Source: Gudongella sp049310905 (GTDB lineage Bacteria; Bacillota; Clostridia; Tissierellales; Tissierellaceae). Taken from it: 64,000 nt of DNA. Within the stretch, counting starts at the first letter, position 1. Each line of letters opens with the position of its first letter. The notes under the pieces are model-generated. The model was given only the letters and a program-made list of their open reading frames with translations, did no database searches and was not told where the DNA came from. The stretch covers positions 1 to 64,000 of the forward strand of contig NZ_JBMEMN010000004.1 in NCBI RefSeq assembly GCF_049310905.1. The letters run 5' to 3'. A program made the translations under genes and the position numbers. This document shows, in pieces, positions 43,974 through 53,148 of this stretch.

Positions 43974-44894
43974 CTAATATTTGGATTCAATTTCCTTTAT
44001 TCTATCGTAAATGTCCTGGTTTATTGGAGTGGGTACACCGTGCTTTTTACCATACTTCAATACTGTACCCGCAAAAATCTCAACTTCTGACTTTATTTTA
44101 TGAATACCATCATATCTCATTGATGGCATGCCTTCTGGATTTAGAGAATCAATCAGTGAAACGTAGTAGTCTATGTCAGCCTCTGTTATTTTGATATTTT
44201 CCTTTTCGGCCAGAGTAATTACTTCCTTCATTGCATCAATCATAAGGTCTCTTGCAGGACCCGGCTTTTGGATTGTGTCGTAGTTTCCTTCATAGATCAT
44301 AAGCACTTGATTTACTCCTACATTGAGCATAAATTTGCTCCACAGTCTCCGCATTACATCCTCTTCCAGCTTATATGGAAAACCTGTTCTGTCGAACATC
44401 TCAAGGACTGTTTCCAGCCTTTCCTTTTTTTCTTCTATTTCCTTGTCTATTCCTATCCGTACTTGACCCATTTTCGTGTAATCCAGGTTGTGTCCTGTTC
44501 TTATTGGGTCCATTCCTTCGGCAATGGTATAGATCACTTTCTCTTTTCCCAATGCTTCTCCTATTATCTCTTCACTGGTTATTCCATTTAGCAGCGATAT
44601 GATTATTGTATCATCCGAAACCTTGTTCCTAACAATTTCAACAGCATCCTCCAAACCCGTTGATTTGACTGCAAATATTATAAGGTCTGCCGGACTGTCT
44701 TTCTCATTTTCTGATACAAGCTTAAAATCATATTTCTTCCCGTTAATATGTCTTTCCACACCGGAATACCTCTTTAATCTTTTTTCATCCATTACAAATT
44801 CGACATTCTCCCTGCCCAGCTTATCCATCAGAAAACTGCCAAATATAAGACCTAGTGACCCCATTCCTACTATTGATACCTTTTCTATAGTCAA
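43974..44894 (-). CDS. Ketopantoate reductase family protein, ApbA/PanE (306 aa)
   Basis: NAD(P)H-dependent 2-dehydropantoate 2-reductase fold: VGMGSLGLIFG near residue 10, FAVKSTGLEDAV, NGITSEEIIGEALG around 100, and a helical C-terminal domain with MLNVGVNQVLMIYEGNY. The start is TTG behind AAGGAG. It is a single gene, not in a pantothenate operon, so it may act on another 2-keto acid. True PanE activity uncertain. Confidence 0.85.
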   Translation of the reverse strand: MTIEKVSIVGMGSLGLIFGSFLMDKLGRENVEFVMDEKRLKRYSGVERHINGKKYDFKLVSENEKDSPADLIIFAVKSTGLEDAVEIVRNKVSDDTIIISLLNGITSEEIIGEALGKEKVIYTIAEGMDPIRTGHNLDYTKMGQVRIGIDKEIEEKKERLETVLEMFDRTGFPYKLEEDVMRRLWSKFMLNVGVNQVLMIYEGNYDTIQKPGPARDLMIDAMKEVITLAEKENIKITEADIDYYVSLIDSLNPEGMPSMRYDGIHKIKSEVEIFAGTVLKYGKKHGVPTPINQDIYDRIKEIESKY

Positions 44895-44994
44895 ATTCCC
44901 ACACTCCTTTCGAGTATCTCCATAAATATTAAATATGATTATACCACTTTATTGGCTAATGTAGTAATGGTTGTTTTTATTTTTGCTTAAATAT

Positions 44995-45027
44995 AATACG
45001 CCAACCATAATTTATGGCTGGCGTATT
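44995..45027. terminator. Terminator after the SGNH hydrolase gene
   Basis: AATACGCCA and CCAT pair with ATGG and TGGCGTATT. Confidence 0.8.
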
Positions 45028-45066
45028 AAAGTTAAATGGCAAGGGGGTTTTAAGTTTTTATTACTG

Positions 45067-45996
45067 TCATTGGAATGATCTTGGGCTTCTACCCTTCATA
45101 AGCTCCTCAAAGATTATTCCATGACCCATTGTTGTTGGATGCGGGTCGATCAATACTGGTGGGTAACCATCTGTCCAAGTAAGCTTAAAGGCAACTGCAT
45201 CAGGTTCCTTGGCGAATGACTTTTCAACTTTTGCTACCATTGCCCTGTTTTGTGTTTTCATTATTGCCTTATTCATTGGTCTGACAAGCTCCTCATATCG
45301 ATGATACAAATCTAGATTATCCTCTTCTTCGATTGGGTTGTAAAGGGTCATGGCTATTATATGGGCATCTGGATTGAGTTCTTCGATTTCATCAAGTATT
45401 GCTGGCCAGTCTGACAGGAATTGTTCTGTCCTGGCTTCAAGCGCATATCCCAAGGTGCCAGGGTCAGAGCTTAAGGCCGATGCTGTAAATGCTGCCAGCC
45501 TCATGTTCCATGCCATCTCCCCTTCAGCCCCTATTTCCCCCAAAAGAGCCTGAATAAAGGCCCCTGATGATGGATATGATGAAGGGTCTACTTCGTACAG
45601 CTCAGCAACTGCACCAATTACAGGTGTCAGCAGGTTGTTTCCTCCTATGCTTATGGTTATAACATCGGCTTGCATTACAAGACCTTTAAGTTGAGTATTT
45701 TCTTGTAATGCCTCCAGCAGCTCCATACTATCCAGACCTTCAACACCTGCATTAACTGCACCGCCAGCTTCTGGATATGGCCAGTTCTCATCCAGTCCAT
45801 AGTTGTCCTCAAGATATTTGGCATAACGTTCAAAATAGCTCAATCCAGGTGCTGCACTGAGACCATATGCTATTGAATCTCCAATGTTTAGATATCTAAG
45901 TTGCATGTCTACTTCTGGCATTTTTGCAAATGCCTGTACTGGTATCGCAATAAGTAATACTAAAATCATTATGATAGGTAGTAGTTTTTTCTTCAT
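45067..45996 (-). CDS. Secreted SGNH/GDSL-type esterase (309 aa)
   Basis: A signal peptide (residues 1-24, ending VQAFA) is followed by an SGNH hydrolase domain: LNIGDSIAYGLSA carries the nucleophilic Ser, ISIGGNNLLTP the Gly/Asn of the oxyanion hole, and DPHPTTMGH the Asp and His. It should hydrolyse an ester or acetyl group on a polymer or lipid outside the cell. It lies next to the SLH surface protein gene. A leader of about 150 bases with terminator precedes it. Confidence 0.92.
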   Translation of the reverse strand: MKKKLLPIIMILVLLIAIPVQAFAKMPEVDMQLRYLNIGDSIAYGLSAAPGLSYFERYAKYLEDNYGLDENWPYPEAGGAVNAGVEGLDSMELLEALQENTQLKGLVMQADVITISIGGNNLLTPVIGAVAELYEVDPSSYPSSGAFIQALLGEIGAEGEMAWNMRLAAFTASALSSDPGTLGYALEARTEQFLSDWPAILDEIEELNPDAHIIAMTLYNPIEEEDNLDLYHRYEELVRPMNKAIMKTQNRAMVAKVEKSFAKEPDAVAFKLTWTDGYPPVLIDPHPTTMGHGIIFEELMKGRSPRSFQ

Positions 45997-46024
45997 AAAT
46001 TCATCGCCTCCACGATACTAAAAA

Positions 46025-46052
46025 GCAAAAAACCGACCTAAAATGGTCGGTT
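46025..46052 (-). terminator. Intrinsic terminator in the SGNH-gene leader (attenuator)
   Basis: On the minus strand AACCGACC pairs with GGTCGGTT and is followed at once by T6, only ~30 bases before the SGNH start codon. A terminator here must be regulated or bypassed for expression. Confidence 0.75.
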
Positions 46053-46140
46053 ACGCCTCGGTTCACTTAAGAGTATGGGCGTCCAGCTTGCCCTTAAGTT
46101 CATTACCCCCTTGTTTCACTTAACTATGTATTTTCGTTAA
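46053..46140 (-). ncRNA. Structured leader of the SGNH gene, candidate riboswitch/attenuator
   Basis: Between a GGGTAT promoter (46145-46150) and the terminator lie about 90 bases. ACTTAAG (46065-46071) pairs with the CTTAAGT ending at 46099, with an inner GGGC/GCCC stem (46077-46080, 46090-46093). TTAAGTGAA occurs twice. It matches no riboswitch class I recognise. An RNA-binding protein or ligand-sensing fold is possible. Confidence 0.5.
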
Positions 46141-46144
46141 TCAT

Positions 46145-46170
46145 ATACCCAGTTAGTTGATTCTACAAAC
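46145..46170 (-). promoter_or_regulatory. Sigma-B-like promoter of the SGNH gene
   Basis: GTTTGT (46165-46170), 14 bases, GGGTAT (46145-46150) on the minus strand, close to the GTTTAA-N13-15-GGGTAT pattern. Confidence 0.5.
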
Positions 46171-46231
46171 CATAGGCAAGGAACAGATAAAACATCTGTC
46201 CCCTGCATTGGTCCATTACCATTTCTTCGAT

Positions 46232-49200
46232 CTACCTCTTCCAATCCACGCTGACTGGTTTCTGCAGCCTTTCACTGGTCTTGGGTGCTTTGCTTTCATT
46301 GTAGTAGACATATTGTGTCTCAGGGTCCAGGTAGAAAATACCATCCGCCTCTAGGTAGAGCTCCTCAGCCGTTGGGAAGATACCCCTTGCGTTGAAGTAG
46401 GTGAGCTTCTTATTGCCATTATTGAAGTACATATTTTCAAAATCAACATTTGATACTCCTTCAGCACCAGGATATCTGGTGAATCTACCATCCTTGAATG
46501 GCTCAAGGTAAACTATCATGGTTGTTGAGTCTCCTTTTCTTAGGCTTGGAACCTTTACTTCCTTCATTGGAATGAATACATCATAAACTGCCTTATAGCC
46601 CTGGGAGTAGTTAACTGTGTATCCATTCAATCCTTTTTCAAAGTGATTCACATAAGTTGTCCTATTTTGCCAAGCTGCATCTGAACTATATGCATAATGT
46701 GAAGGAAACTCCAGGTATAGTCCGGAAGCTGGATTGACTATATCATAGTAACCAAACTCAAAGGTAACACCCAACTCGATCATTCCAGGAACTGTAGGTT
46801 TGTCTGTTGGATTATTTATCTCAAGTTCCACATAGGCCGGTTTGTACATAAAGTCCGGGTCCAGTTTTAGGAAGGGTGCATCTATTGGATTCTTGTCCGC
46901 ATAATTGGCTGCTTCATCAAGCTGCCTGCCCATCTCAATTGTAATGTCCTCAACCAGAGTCTCTGTCCATTCACTCTGAGGAATTCCTGTTTCAGTGAGA
47001 ACAACCTGAACGTAATAATCCATGCTCATTTCGGCAAGCTGGTCGAAGTTTGGAAGTGTGGGTGGAATTCCAAGCCACATCAATCCGTAATTGGCCCAGG
47101 CCTCCAGAGTCGCCTTGAAGTATCCCTTAAGGGCATCAATTGGACAGAGGTCAACAACAAACATAATCAGCTTATCCTTCAGTCTTGCGTAGGCGTCACT
47201 TACCTGGTTTACAATTGTCTTTACAACATTTCCAAGGTCCTTGAAGAAGTTTACAACACCTGCAAAGAGCTGCTGATACCATGTTTCGTCATCATCATCA
47301 GGCTTTGGAATATGAACCTTGGTATATTTTGCAAGTACCCTTGGAATCATTTCCTTTTCGTATTCATCTGGAGTATCTATCCCCTTGTCCTTGTAGTATG
47401 CTATGTGGGTCATATATGGATAGAGGATTTCGCCCGTCTCAGTATTCTTGAACTTTGACTGGATTTCATTCCACTTTGGAGCCCTGTAAACATAATAATG
47501 CTCCAGGTAATTCTTATCCGGCCATCTTGGCTTTACATACTTCTTGATGTTTATATCGGGTAATGAGTAGGGAAGCTTGTTAACATACTTGTATGGGTTG
47601 TCGCTGTAGTAGTTTACAGGTGTTCCAAACTCATATTCCATGGTAAGAGGGGATGAGTAGCTCACCTGGTACTCCCCGGGAGTTACTGAGGGCTTAAGTG
47701 CTAGGCCTCTTACATAGTACTTGATGGCGTCCCCTTCCTTCATCTCATTTAAAGGTTTTGCAAATTTTGCTATATCTACCATCACCGTATTGGGATAGTT
47801 TGTATGCACAAATGGAACTGGCAAATCATACTCAACCTCATGGATGATGTTTGGAGTATTTGGCCATGCTCCCCAGCTTGCTGGAAACTTTTCAGTTGAG
47901 AACTGGAGAATGATCCTTTCAGTTGACGGATCGATGCCGTTGAAGTGGAATAGTCTATTGTTCTCAAGCCTTGGCTCCACCCTGAAAACAGTTCTGTATT
48001 CAGGATAGTTGGGATGTTCTCCTCCTCCAATTCCACCAGATTCCCATGGAACCCAAAGCTGAAAATCAGAATTGATTTTCCCGTCGTAATTGACCTCTGG
48101 TATTTTCTCACCATAGATTACAGCCATTCCCATTCCAGGGTCTCCAATTGGTTTGCCAAGGCTGTCAATCGGGATAGCCCTTACGTAGTAGACACTTCTG
48201 CTTGAGGTGATGGGATTGTATCCAGTCTTTAGCTTCAGGTCATCTATATTTATGGTATTTGTCTTAATCAAATCAGTGTTGATTGTATCTGTCTTTATTG
48301 TTTCAAGGTTTATTAGGTTGGTGTTGATCAGGCTGGTGTTTAGGGCAACCTTTATGATGTCATCCCCAGACGCAATATCAATTTTTGAGAAATCAATCTG
48401 GAACTCATTTGTCCCAGCTCCCACCTCTCCAGATGCAAGAAGTCCAAGAGGATTTCTCCAGTTGCTTTCAAAGCCATTGAACTGGACCTGGGAAACCTGC
48501 CAAACCACCTTGGAGGCACCCGCTGCATTCTTGAGGTTGAAGTAGAACCATCTTCTGGTCTCACCCTCCCTGTCCACAAATGAAGACATGGTGGAATCGG
48601 TGTAGATGTTCTTCTGCTGCTCTGTAGACAATAGATTAAGGTTTATGGGCTGCAGAACCATTGATCCGGTGCTGGGCTTACCAAGGGGCTTTGCTTCACC
48701 TGTAGCCACGTAAAGGTCAATCCTATCATCATATTTTGGGAAGAATAGGTTCCCTTCAGCCATGGCTCTGAAATTATCCAGAGGATTGGTCAGATTCAGC
48801 ACATTCTTGTAGGTTGAAATGGTCCCTGAGTTATCCTCAGGCAATAGTGTTCCAGGATCCGGCTCTATAGGCTCCTGGGGCTCTCCGTCCTTAAAGCTTA
48901 CATAGGTTCTTTTCATAAGTACGATTGCCTGTTCCCTGGTTGTATTCTGAAGAGGTCCTATTAGATTATTCCCTATCCCCTTCATAATATCGTTTCCATA
49001 AGCAAATCTTACGGAATCAATTGCCCAGGTGGCTATGCTGTTTTGGTCTGAAAATGGGAACTCACCTGAGTAGCCTTCCTCAATTCCAGTTAGGGCGACC
49101 TTAAGGGTCCTGTGTATCATTACACATATTTCCTGTCTTGTTATATCCTTGTAGGGTGCAAACTCTGTTGCGCTGATTCCCTTGACAATACCCAGATGAT

Positions 49201-49549
49201 AGGCCTTTACAATGTCCTCGTTAGTTGTGTCCTGGAAGGGATTGACTCCTCCCATGGCCTGGTTGCCTGACAGGGCTTCATAGAGCCTGACGGCAAGGAT
49301 GCAGAATTCCTCTCTTGTGATGTTCTTCCTGTAGCTATTCATTACTCCAGGATATGTCAGGTCCAGGTTGTAGGCTTCAATAAGCTCCTCCTCAGCCCAG
49401 CTGCTCTGGGTCCCATCAAATATGGATGGTTGTGTTTCCGCCATGAGGCTTGAAGAGCTTCCAAAGAGAATGGCAAAAACCAGCAGGAAGCTTAGGGCTT
49501 TTTTATTCTTACAATCATTGCACTCAATCCTTTCTTTGTTTGCTAGCAA
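46232..49549 (-). CDS. Large S-layer-homology (SLH) domain surface protein (1105 aa)
   Basis: It is a cell-wall-anchored exported protein. A signal-like hydrophobic segment lies near residues 19-37. Three SLH repeats follow (about 45-105, 110-165, 170-225; e.g. ITREEFCILAVRLYEAL, FAPYKDITRQEICVMIHRTL). Residues about 404-438 are a run of five-residue repeats (TSLIN, TNLIN, LETIK, TDTIN, TDLIK, TNTIN, IDDLK). The remaining ~660 residues have no domain I recognise. The start is TTG, not strongly supported: GAGAAG lies just before it, and a GGGTAT element is only 19 bases upstream. Confidence 0.85.
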   Translation of the reverse strand: MLANKERIECNDCKNKKALSFLLVFAILFGSSSSLMAETQPSIFDGTQSSWAEEELIEAYNLDLTYPGVMNSYRKNITREEFCILAVRLYEALSGNQAMGGVNPFQDTTNEDIVKAYHLGIVKGISATEFAPYKDITRQEICVMIHRTLKVALTGIEEGYSGEFPFSDQNSIATWAIDSVRFAYGNDIMKGIGNNLIGPLQNTTREQAIVLMKRTYVSFKDGEPQEPIEPDPGTLLPEDNSGTISTYKNVLNLTNPLDNFRAMAEGNLFFPKYDDRIDLYVATGEAKPLGKPSTGSMVLQPINLNLLSTEQQKNIYTDSTMSSFVDREGETRRWFYFNLKNAAGASKVVWQVSQVQFNGFESNWRNPLGLLASGEVGAGTNEFQIDFSKIDIASGDDIIKVALNTSLINTNLINLETIKTDTINTDLIKTNTINIDDLKLKTGYNPITSSRSVYYVRAIPIDSLGKPIGDPGMGMAVIYGEKIPEVNYDGKINSDFQLWVPWESGGIGGGEHPNYPEYRTVFRVEPRLENNRLFHFNGIDPSTERIILQFSTEKFPASWGAWPNTPNIIHEVEYDLPVPFVHTNYPNTVMVDIAKFAKPLNEMKEGDAIKYYVRGLALKPSVTPGEYQVSYSSPLTMEYEFGTPVNYYSDNPYKYVNKLPYSLPDINIKKYVKPRWPDKNYLEHYYVYRAPKWNEIQSKFKNTETGEILYPYMTHIAYYKDKGIDTPDEYEKEMIPRVLAKYTKVHIPKPDDDDETWYQQLFAGVVNFFKDLGNVVKTIVNQVSDAYARLKDKLIMFVVDLCPIDALKGYFKATLEAWANYGLMWLGIPPTLPNFDQLAEMSMDYYVQVVLTETGIPQSEWTETLVEDITIEMGRQLDEAANYADKNPIDAPFLKLDPDFMYKPAYVELEINNPTDKPTVPGMIELGVTFEFGYYDIVNPASGLYLEFPSHYAYSSDAAWQNRTTYVNHFEKGLNGYTVNYSQGYKAVYDVFIPMKEVKVPSLRKGDSTTMIVYLEPFKDGRFTRYPGAEGVSNVDFENMYFNNGNKKLTYFNARGIFPTAEELYLEADGIFYLDPETQYVYYNESKAPKTSERLQKPVSVDWKR
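48232..48338 (-). repeat. Pentapeptide-like repeat tract in the SLH protein
   Basis: Seven tandem five-residue units with T/I/L at position 1, mostly I/L at position 4, and N/K at position 5. It resembles a short pentapeptide-repeat coil, inserted in otherwise non-repetitive sequence. Confidence 0.6.
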
Positions 49550-49624
49550 TGGCTTCTCAATGGATTTATACCCACAATTGTTTACCGCACTAAAGTTTTG
49601 AAGTTGTTTTTCACGCTTTTACAC

Positions 49625-49660
49625 AAAAAAACTGCAGACCAATTTATGATTGCCTGCAGT
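49625..49660 (-). terminator. Terminator after the PAS/GGDEF/HD-GYP gene
   Basis: ACTGCAG (49631-49637) pairs with CTGCAGT (49654-49660), with minus-strand T7. Confidence 0.8.
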
Positions 49661-49672
49661 CCTTGTAATATT

Positions 49673-52666
49673 CTATAGATTTGGTATGACCTTGGTGATA
49701 AAGATTTCCACCAGATCCTCGTCAAACTGGGCTCCAGCATTTTCCCTAAGCTCCCTTATGGCATCCTGGGCTTTCATGGCCTTTTTGTATGGTCTATGTG
49801 AGGTCATGGACTGGTAGGCATCCGCTATTGAGATAATCCTGGCTTCAAGAGGTATCTCCTCTCCCATAAGACCCTCAGGGTAGCCTTTTCCATCATACCT
49901 CTCGTGGTGAAAGCGAATGGCTTTGGCATACCTCTCATGGTGTCCCAGAATTCTGAGTATTTCATAGCCTGCCTGGGAGTGCCGCCTGATGATTGTCTTC
50001 TCTTCATTTGTCAACGCTTCCTCTTTATTGAGTATTTCCTCGGAGACTATTATCTTGCCAATATCATGGAGCTCAACAGCCTTTTTAAACTCCTCAACCT
50101 CTACCTGGGACTTGCCAAGCTCCCTGTAAAGAGCTGCTGCCATTAGGCTGGTCTCTTCGTTATGCTGCCTTTCATCCTGGAATTTTTTTCTGTTCTCCTC
50201 AAGGAAATCCAGGATAATCTCCCTTTTCACATCCTGGTTGTTCCTGTGCTTGTTTTCGTACATATTGGAGTCCGCATACCTTAGGTTGTCATCGATTGAT
50301 TCATCCTCAGCGGTCTTGGTGGAGAATCCAACCGCAAGTGAAAGCCTAAGGGATTCAACCCTGTGATAATGTCCATTTCTTTGGATTCTTTCCTTGATTT
50401 CTCCGGCCTCCTTTGCTGATGTCTTCGGAAGCAGTATCAGGAATTCATCCCCACCGGTCCTTGCTATTATATCATCGGCTCTGAGGGTTTCATTTAGCAG
50501 CTTGGCAGCTTCCCTTATAATGCGGTCTCCCATTTCATGTCCAAAGATATCATTGGTCAGCTTCAGGTTGTTCATGTCAACTATCATGACAGTAAAGGGA
50601 ATATTCCTTGAGGTATCCAGCCGCTTAATGGCATCCTCGATATATCTTCTGTTGTAAAGGCCGGTGAGCTCGTCATGGAAGCTCAGGTATTCAATCTTCT
50701 CCTGCTTTCTGACAGACTCGGTGATATCCCTGAATACTATGACATGCCCCATGACCTGGCCGTTTTGTAGTCTAACTGTTGCGATGCTGTTGTTAAGGAT
50801 CACTTCCTTTCCAGAGCCTGTGACCATGAGTGCCCTTCTGTGGTTACCGTTTCCGGTTTGTCTTGTCACTGCCAGGATATCCTCAGGATCTCCGCTTTCT
50901 GGATTGCGCAGGTCAAATACATCCTTCAGAGGCTTTCCCTGAGCTTCCTTAAATGTCCATCCGGTCATTTCCTCAGCTACTGGGTTTAGAACAGTAATCC
51001 TACCCTCCACATCAGTTGATATGATCCCATCCTCTACGGACAGCAGAGTTGACTGGAAGATCTCCTTTTCAAGGAAAAGCTCCTGTTCAGCATTTTTCTG
51101 GGCTGTGATATCCGCCATGCTACCAATCATCCTCACGGGCTTTCCCTTCTCATCAGTCAGAAGGGTTCCCCTATCCCGAATCCAGATGGTTCTGCCATCC
51201 TGCAATAGCATTCGGTGTTCACTGTAGAGATTTTCCTGTCCGTTCATTGCCCTGGCAATATTGTCCCTTAGCTTGTCTTCATCCTCTGGATGTGCCTGGG
51301 CAACAAACTGGTCTATCCTATGGAAGTCAGAGTCATGGGGGACCCCCATGATCTCACACCACTTCTTGTTGTGCCTTACAACTCCCTCTTCAAAGTGCCA
51401 GTCCCATAGACCTTCACCTGCAACATCAAGTGTTATTCTCATTGTCTCTTCCCGGTCCCTAAGCTTCAACTGGATGTTTTTCTTGTCAGTTATGTCATCA
51501 AGAACTATGGCCAGATATGACAATCTTGGTCTGTATACAGACAGGTTCCACCATCTGCCCATTTCCTTAACATGGTATTCAAACTGCTTGGATTCTCCAC
51601 TTTCCAAGACTTCATCTATTTCTTTCGTGTCAAGCTTATTACTTATGGACACAAGCTGATACAATGATTTCCCAATTATCTCATCCCTTGGCATGGATGA
51701 CATGCTCTCAAAGGTATTGTTTACATCGATTATTTCATAATCCTTGAAATCCTCATAGTCCCTATTGGCTGCCCTCACCAGAATGAAGCCCTGGTTCATT
51801 TCATCTATCAGGGTTTTCTTTTCCTTTTCATTTTCCTCGGCGATGCTTCTTAGTCCTTGTTGTTCCCTGATGAATTTCTGGATAAACCTGACACCAAGAA
51901 ATTGGATTATAAGGAATACAACTGCAAGAACAAGAAAATACCTTAGGTACAGGCTTCTCCTGAACTGCATCAAGGGTCCCAGAACATCCCCTTCATCCAT
52001 GCTGATTGCAATGGTCCTTCCGATAAAATCACTGTGAATATATGAAGTAACCCTTCCATTTTCCCTGATGATGGAATCACCCTGGTTGCCTGGAAGAAAG
52101 TCGATGTCATAGCCTCCCGCTTCCATCTGCCTGATAATGGGACTGATGTCTGTAAGCACCACATCAAATCCGAGGATATCCTCCCCATCCATTATTGGAG
52201 ACTGAACCACCACAACCCCCTGGGAGTAATGATTCATCATTACTTCTGTCACGTCCCAATCGATGTAATTCTTTATGTTCCTGTCAGGGCCAACGACATG
52301 GATGATCTGTCCGTTCGCAAGAACCCTTCCGGCGGTTCTTGACCTGTCAAATACTGCAACTCCCTCTTCATATCTGGGTATCACATAGTCCCTAAGCTCC
52401 TCAAAGGTGGTCTCTCCGTCCAGATAATCTCTCATGTAATTTTTTATGCTTGTCCTGCTTGATAGGGACCTTGCATTGTTGCTTATATTTATCAGGGCTT
52501 CATTGAGTACCTGGTACTTGTTGTGGGCAGTCAGCTGAAAATCGCTGAGAACCCCCTCCTCAAGGCTTGATGATATTGGTTCCTTTATTCCAATGTATAT
52601 GGAAAGGAAAACAACAGCTACAACTATCAGGACTATCATCCTTATTCTCTTATGAATCTGCTTCAA
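49673..52666 (-). CDS. Membrane PAS-GGDEF-HD-GYP cyclic-di-GMP enzyme (997 aa)
   Basis: A membrane sensor with TM segments near residues 8-26 and 235-260, an extracytoplasmic Cache-like domain between, three PAS domains (about 290-400, 405-525, 530-650), a GGDEF domain (about 655-815; RTGGDEF intact) and an HD-GYP domain (about 830-995; ELHDIGKI, FHHERYDGKGYPEGL). It could both make and degrade cyclic di-GMP. The start is TTG behind GGGAGGGG. It is divergent from the AOR transcription unit across a long gap. Confidence 0.93.
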   Translation of the reverse strand: MKQIHKRIRMIVLIVVAVVFLSIYIGIKEPISSSLEEGVLSDFQLTAHNKYQVLNEALINISNNARSLSSRTSIKNYMRDYLDGETTFEELRDYVIPRYEEGVAVFDRSRTAGRVLANGQIIHVVGPDRNIKNYIDWDVTEVMMNHYSQGVVVVQSPIMDGEDILGFDVVLTDISPIIRQMEAGGYDIDFLPGNQGDSIIRENGRVTSYIHSDFIGRTIAISMDEGDVLGPLMQFRRSLYLRYFLVLAVVFLIIQFLGVRFIQKFIREQQGLRSIAEENEKEKKTLIDEMNQGFILVRAANRDYEDFKDYEIIDVNNTFESMSSMPRDEIIGKSLYQLVSISNKLDTKEIDEVLESGESKQFEYHVKEMGRWWNLSVYRPRLSYLAIVLDDITDKKNIQLKLRDREETMRITLDVAGEGLWDWHFEEGVVRHNKKWCEIMGVPHDSDFHRIDQFVAQAHPEDEDKLRDNIARAMNGQENLYSEHRMLLQDGRTIWIRDRGTLLTDEKGKPVRMIGSMADITAQKNAEQELFLEKEIFQSTLLSVEDGIISTDVEGRITVLNPVAEEMTGWTFKEAQGKPLKDVFDLRNPESGDPEDILAVTRQTGNGNHRRALMVTGSGKEVILNNSIATVRLQNGQVMGHVIVFRDITESVRKQEKIEYLSFHDELTGLYNRRYIEDAIKRLDTSRNIPFTVMIVDMNNLKLTNDIFGHEMGDRIIREAAKLLNETLRADDIIARTGGDEFLILLPKTSAKEAGEIKERIQRNGHYHRVESLRLSLAVGFSTKTAEDESIDDNLRYADSNMYENKHRNNQDVKREIILDFLEENRKKFQDERQHNEETSLMAAALYRELGKSQVEVEEFKKAVELHDIGKIIVSEEILNKEEALTNEEKTIIRRHSQAGYEILRILGHHERYAKAIRFHHERYDGKGYPEGLMGEEIPLEARIISIADAYQSMTSHRPYKKAMKAQDAIRELRENAGAQFDEDLVEIFITKVIPNL

Positions 52667-52899
52667 GTCTTCCCCTCCCTTTTTCTAAATGATAATATGA
52701 TAATTTCAAATTGAATATAATTGTCTGAATTTCAGTAAAAATACAAATTCCCATACCTTATTATTCTAGCATATAATTATCAATTGGTCATTATGAATGA
52801 TATTTGTCAAATCTTTCGGATACTTATGTAACAGAAATACTGGGAACGATTCTTTTATTTTTAACTCTTTTCCCTCCCTGTCTTTCTTGTATTAATGTA

Positions 52900-52928
52900 T
52901 TGAATTTATGTTCACAATCTGATACTAT
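52900..52928 (+). promoter_or_regulatory. Sigma-A promoter of the AOR unit
   Basis: TTGAAT (52900-52905), 17 bases, TACTAT (52923-52928). Transcription would begin near 52935, about 215 bases before the AOR start, in front of the leader RNA. Between 52667 and 52899 I see nothing beyond the promoter region of the divergent gene. Confidence 0.65.
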
Positions 52929-52944
52929 TAAGGTGTAAATAGAA

Positions 52945-53048
52945 CATATACTCCGATTCTGTCTTTCCCACATCATGGTTGGCACAAATCGGAAGCTCAG
53001 AACACTGGGCCAGAAAAGAGATTTTCTGACCTGCCATGCTAGCAAAGG
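52945..53048 (+). ncRNA. Probable Moco/Tuco (molybdenum- or tungsten-cofactor) RNA element
   Basis: The segment holds ACTCCG, TTTCCC, TGGTTGGCACA, CGGAAGCTCAG, CTGGGCCAGAAA, GACCTGCCATGCTAGCAAA in the order I recall for the Moco RNA motif, and it precedes a gene for a tungsten/molybdopterin enzyme. A terminator hairpin follows directly. Tungsten-linked variants are known in Firmicutes. The alignment is from memory, not computed. Confidence 0.55.
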
Positions 53049-53088
53049 GGTTATTCACTGAAGGTGGATAATCCCTTGTTGTTTTTTT
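53045..53088 (+). terminator. Riboswitch-linked intrinsic terminator before AOR
   Basis: AAGGGGTTATTCAC (53045-53058) pairs along its whole length (two G-T pairs) with GTGGATAATCCCTT (53064-53077), followed by a T7 run. It lies 60 bases before the AOR start. Confidence 0.8.
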
Positions 53089-53148
53089 GAATGGAAGCAT
53101 TGATGGCGGACGTTTTTTATCTTTTGAGAATTAGAAGGAGGGGTTTCA

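Noticed and set aside
46053..46140. Cyclic-di-GMP or other known riboswitch in the SGNH leader
   Set aside because: It lacks the conserved GEMM blocks (GACGCAAAGCC, GGGCCTAA) seen clearly at 55.2 kb, and no other class matched.
48014..48579. Open frames within the SLH gene, both strands
   Set aside because: Shadows of the long coding region.
52824..53100. Two short minus-strand open frames before AOR
   Set aside because: They overlap the promoter, leader RNA and terminator of AOR, have no ribosome site, and resemble no protein.
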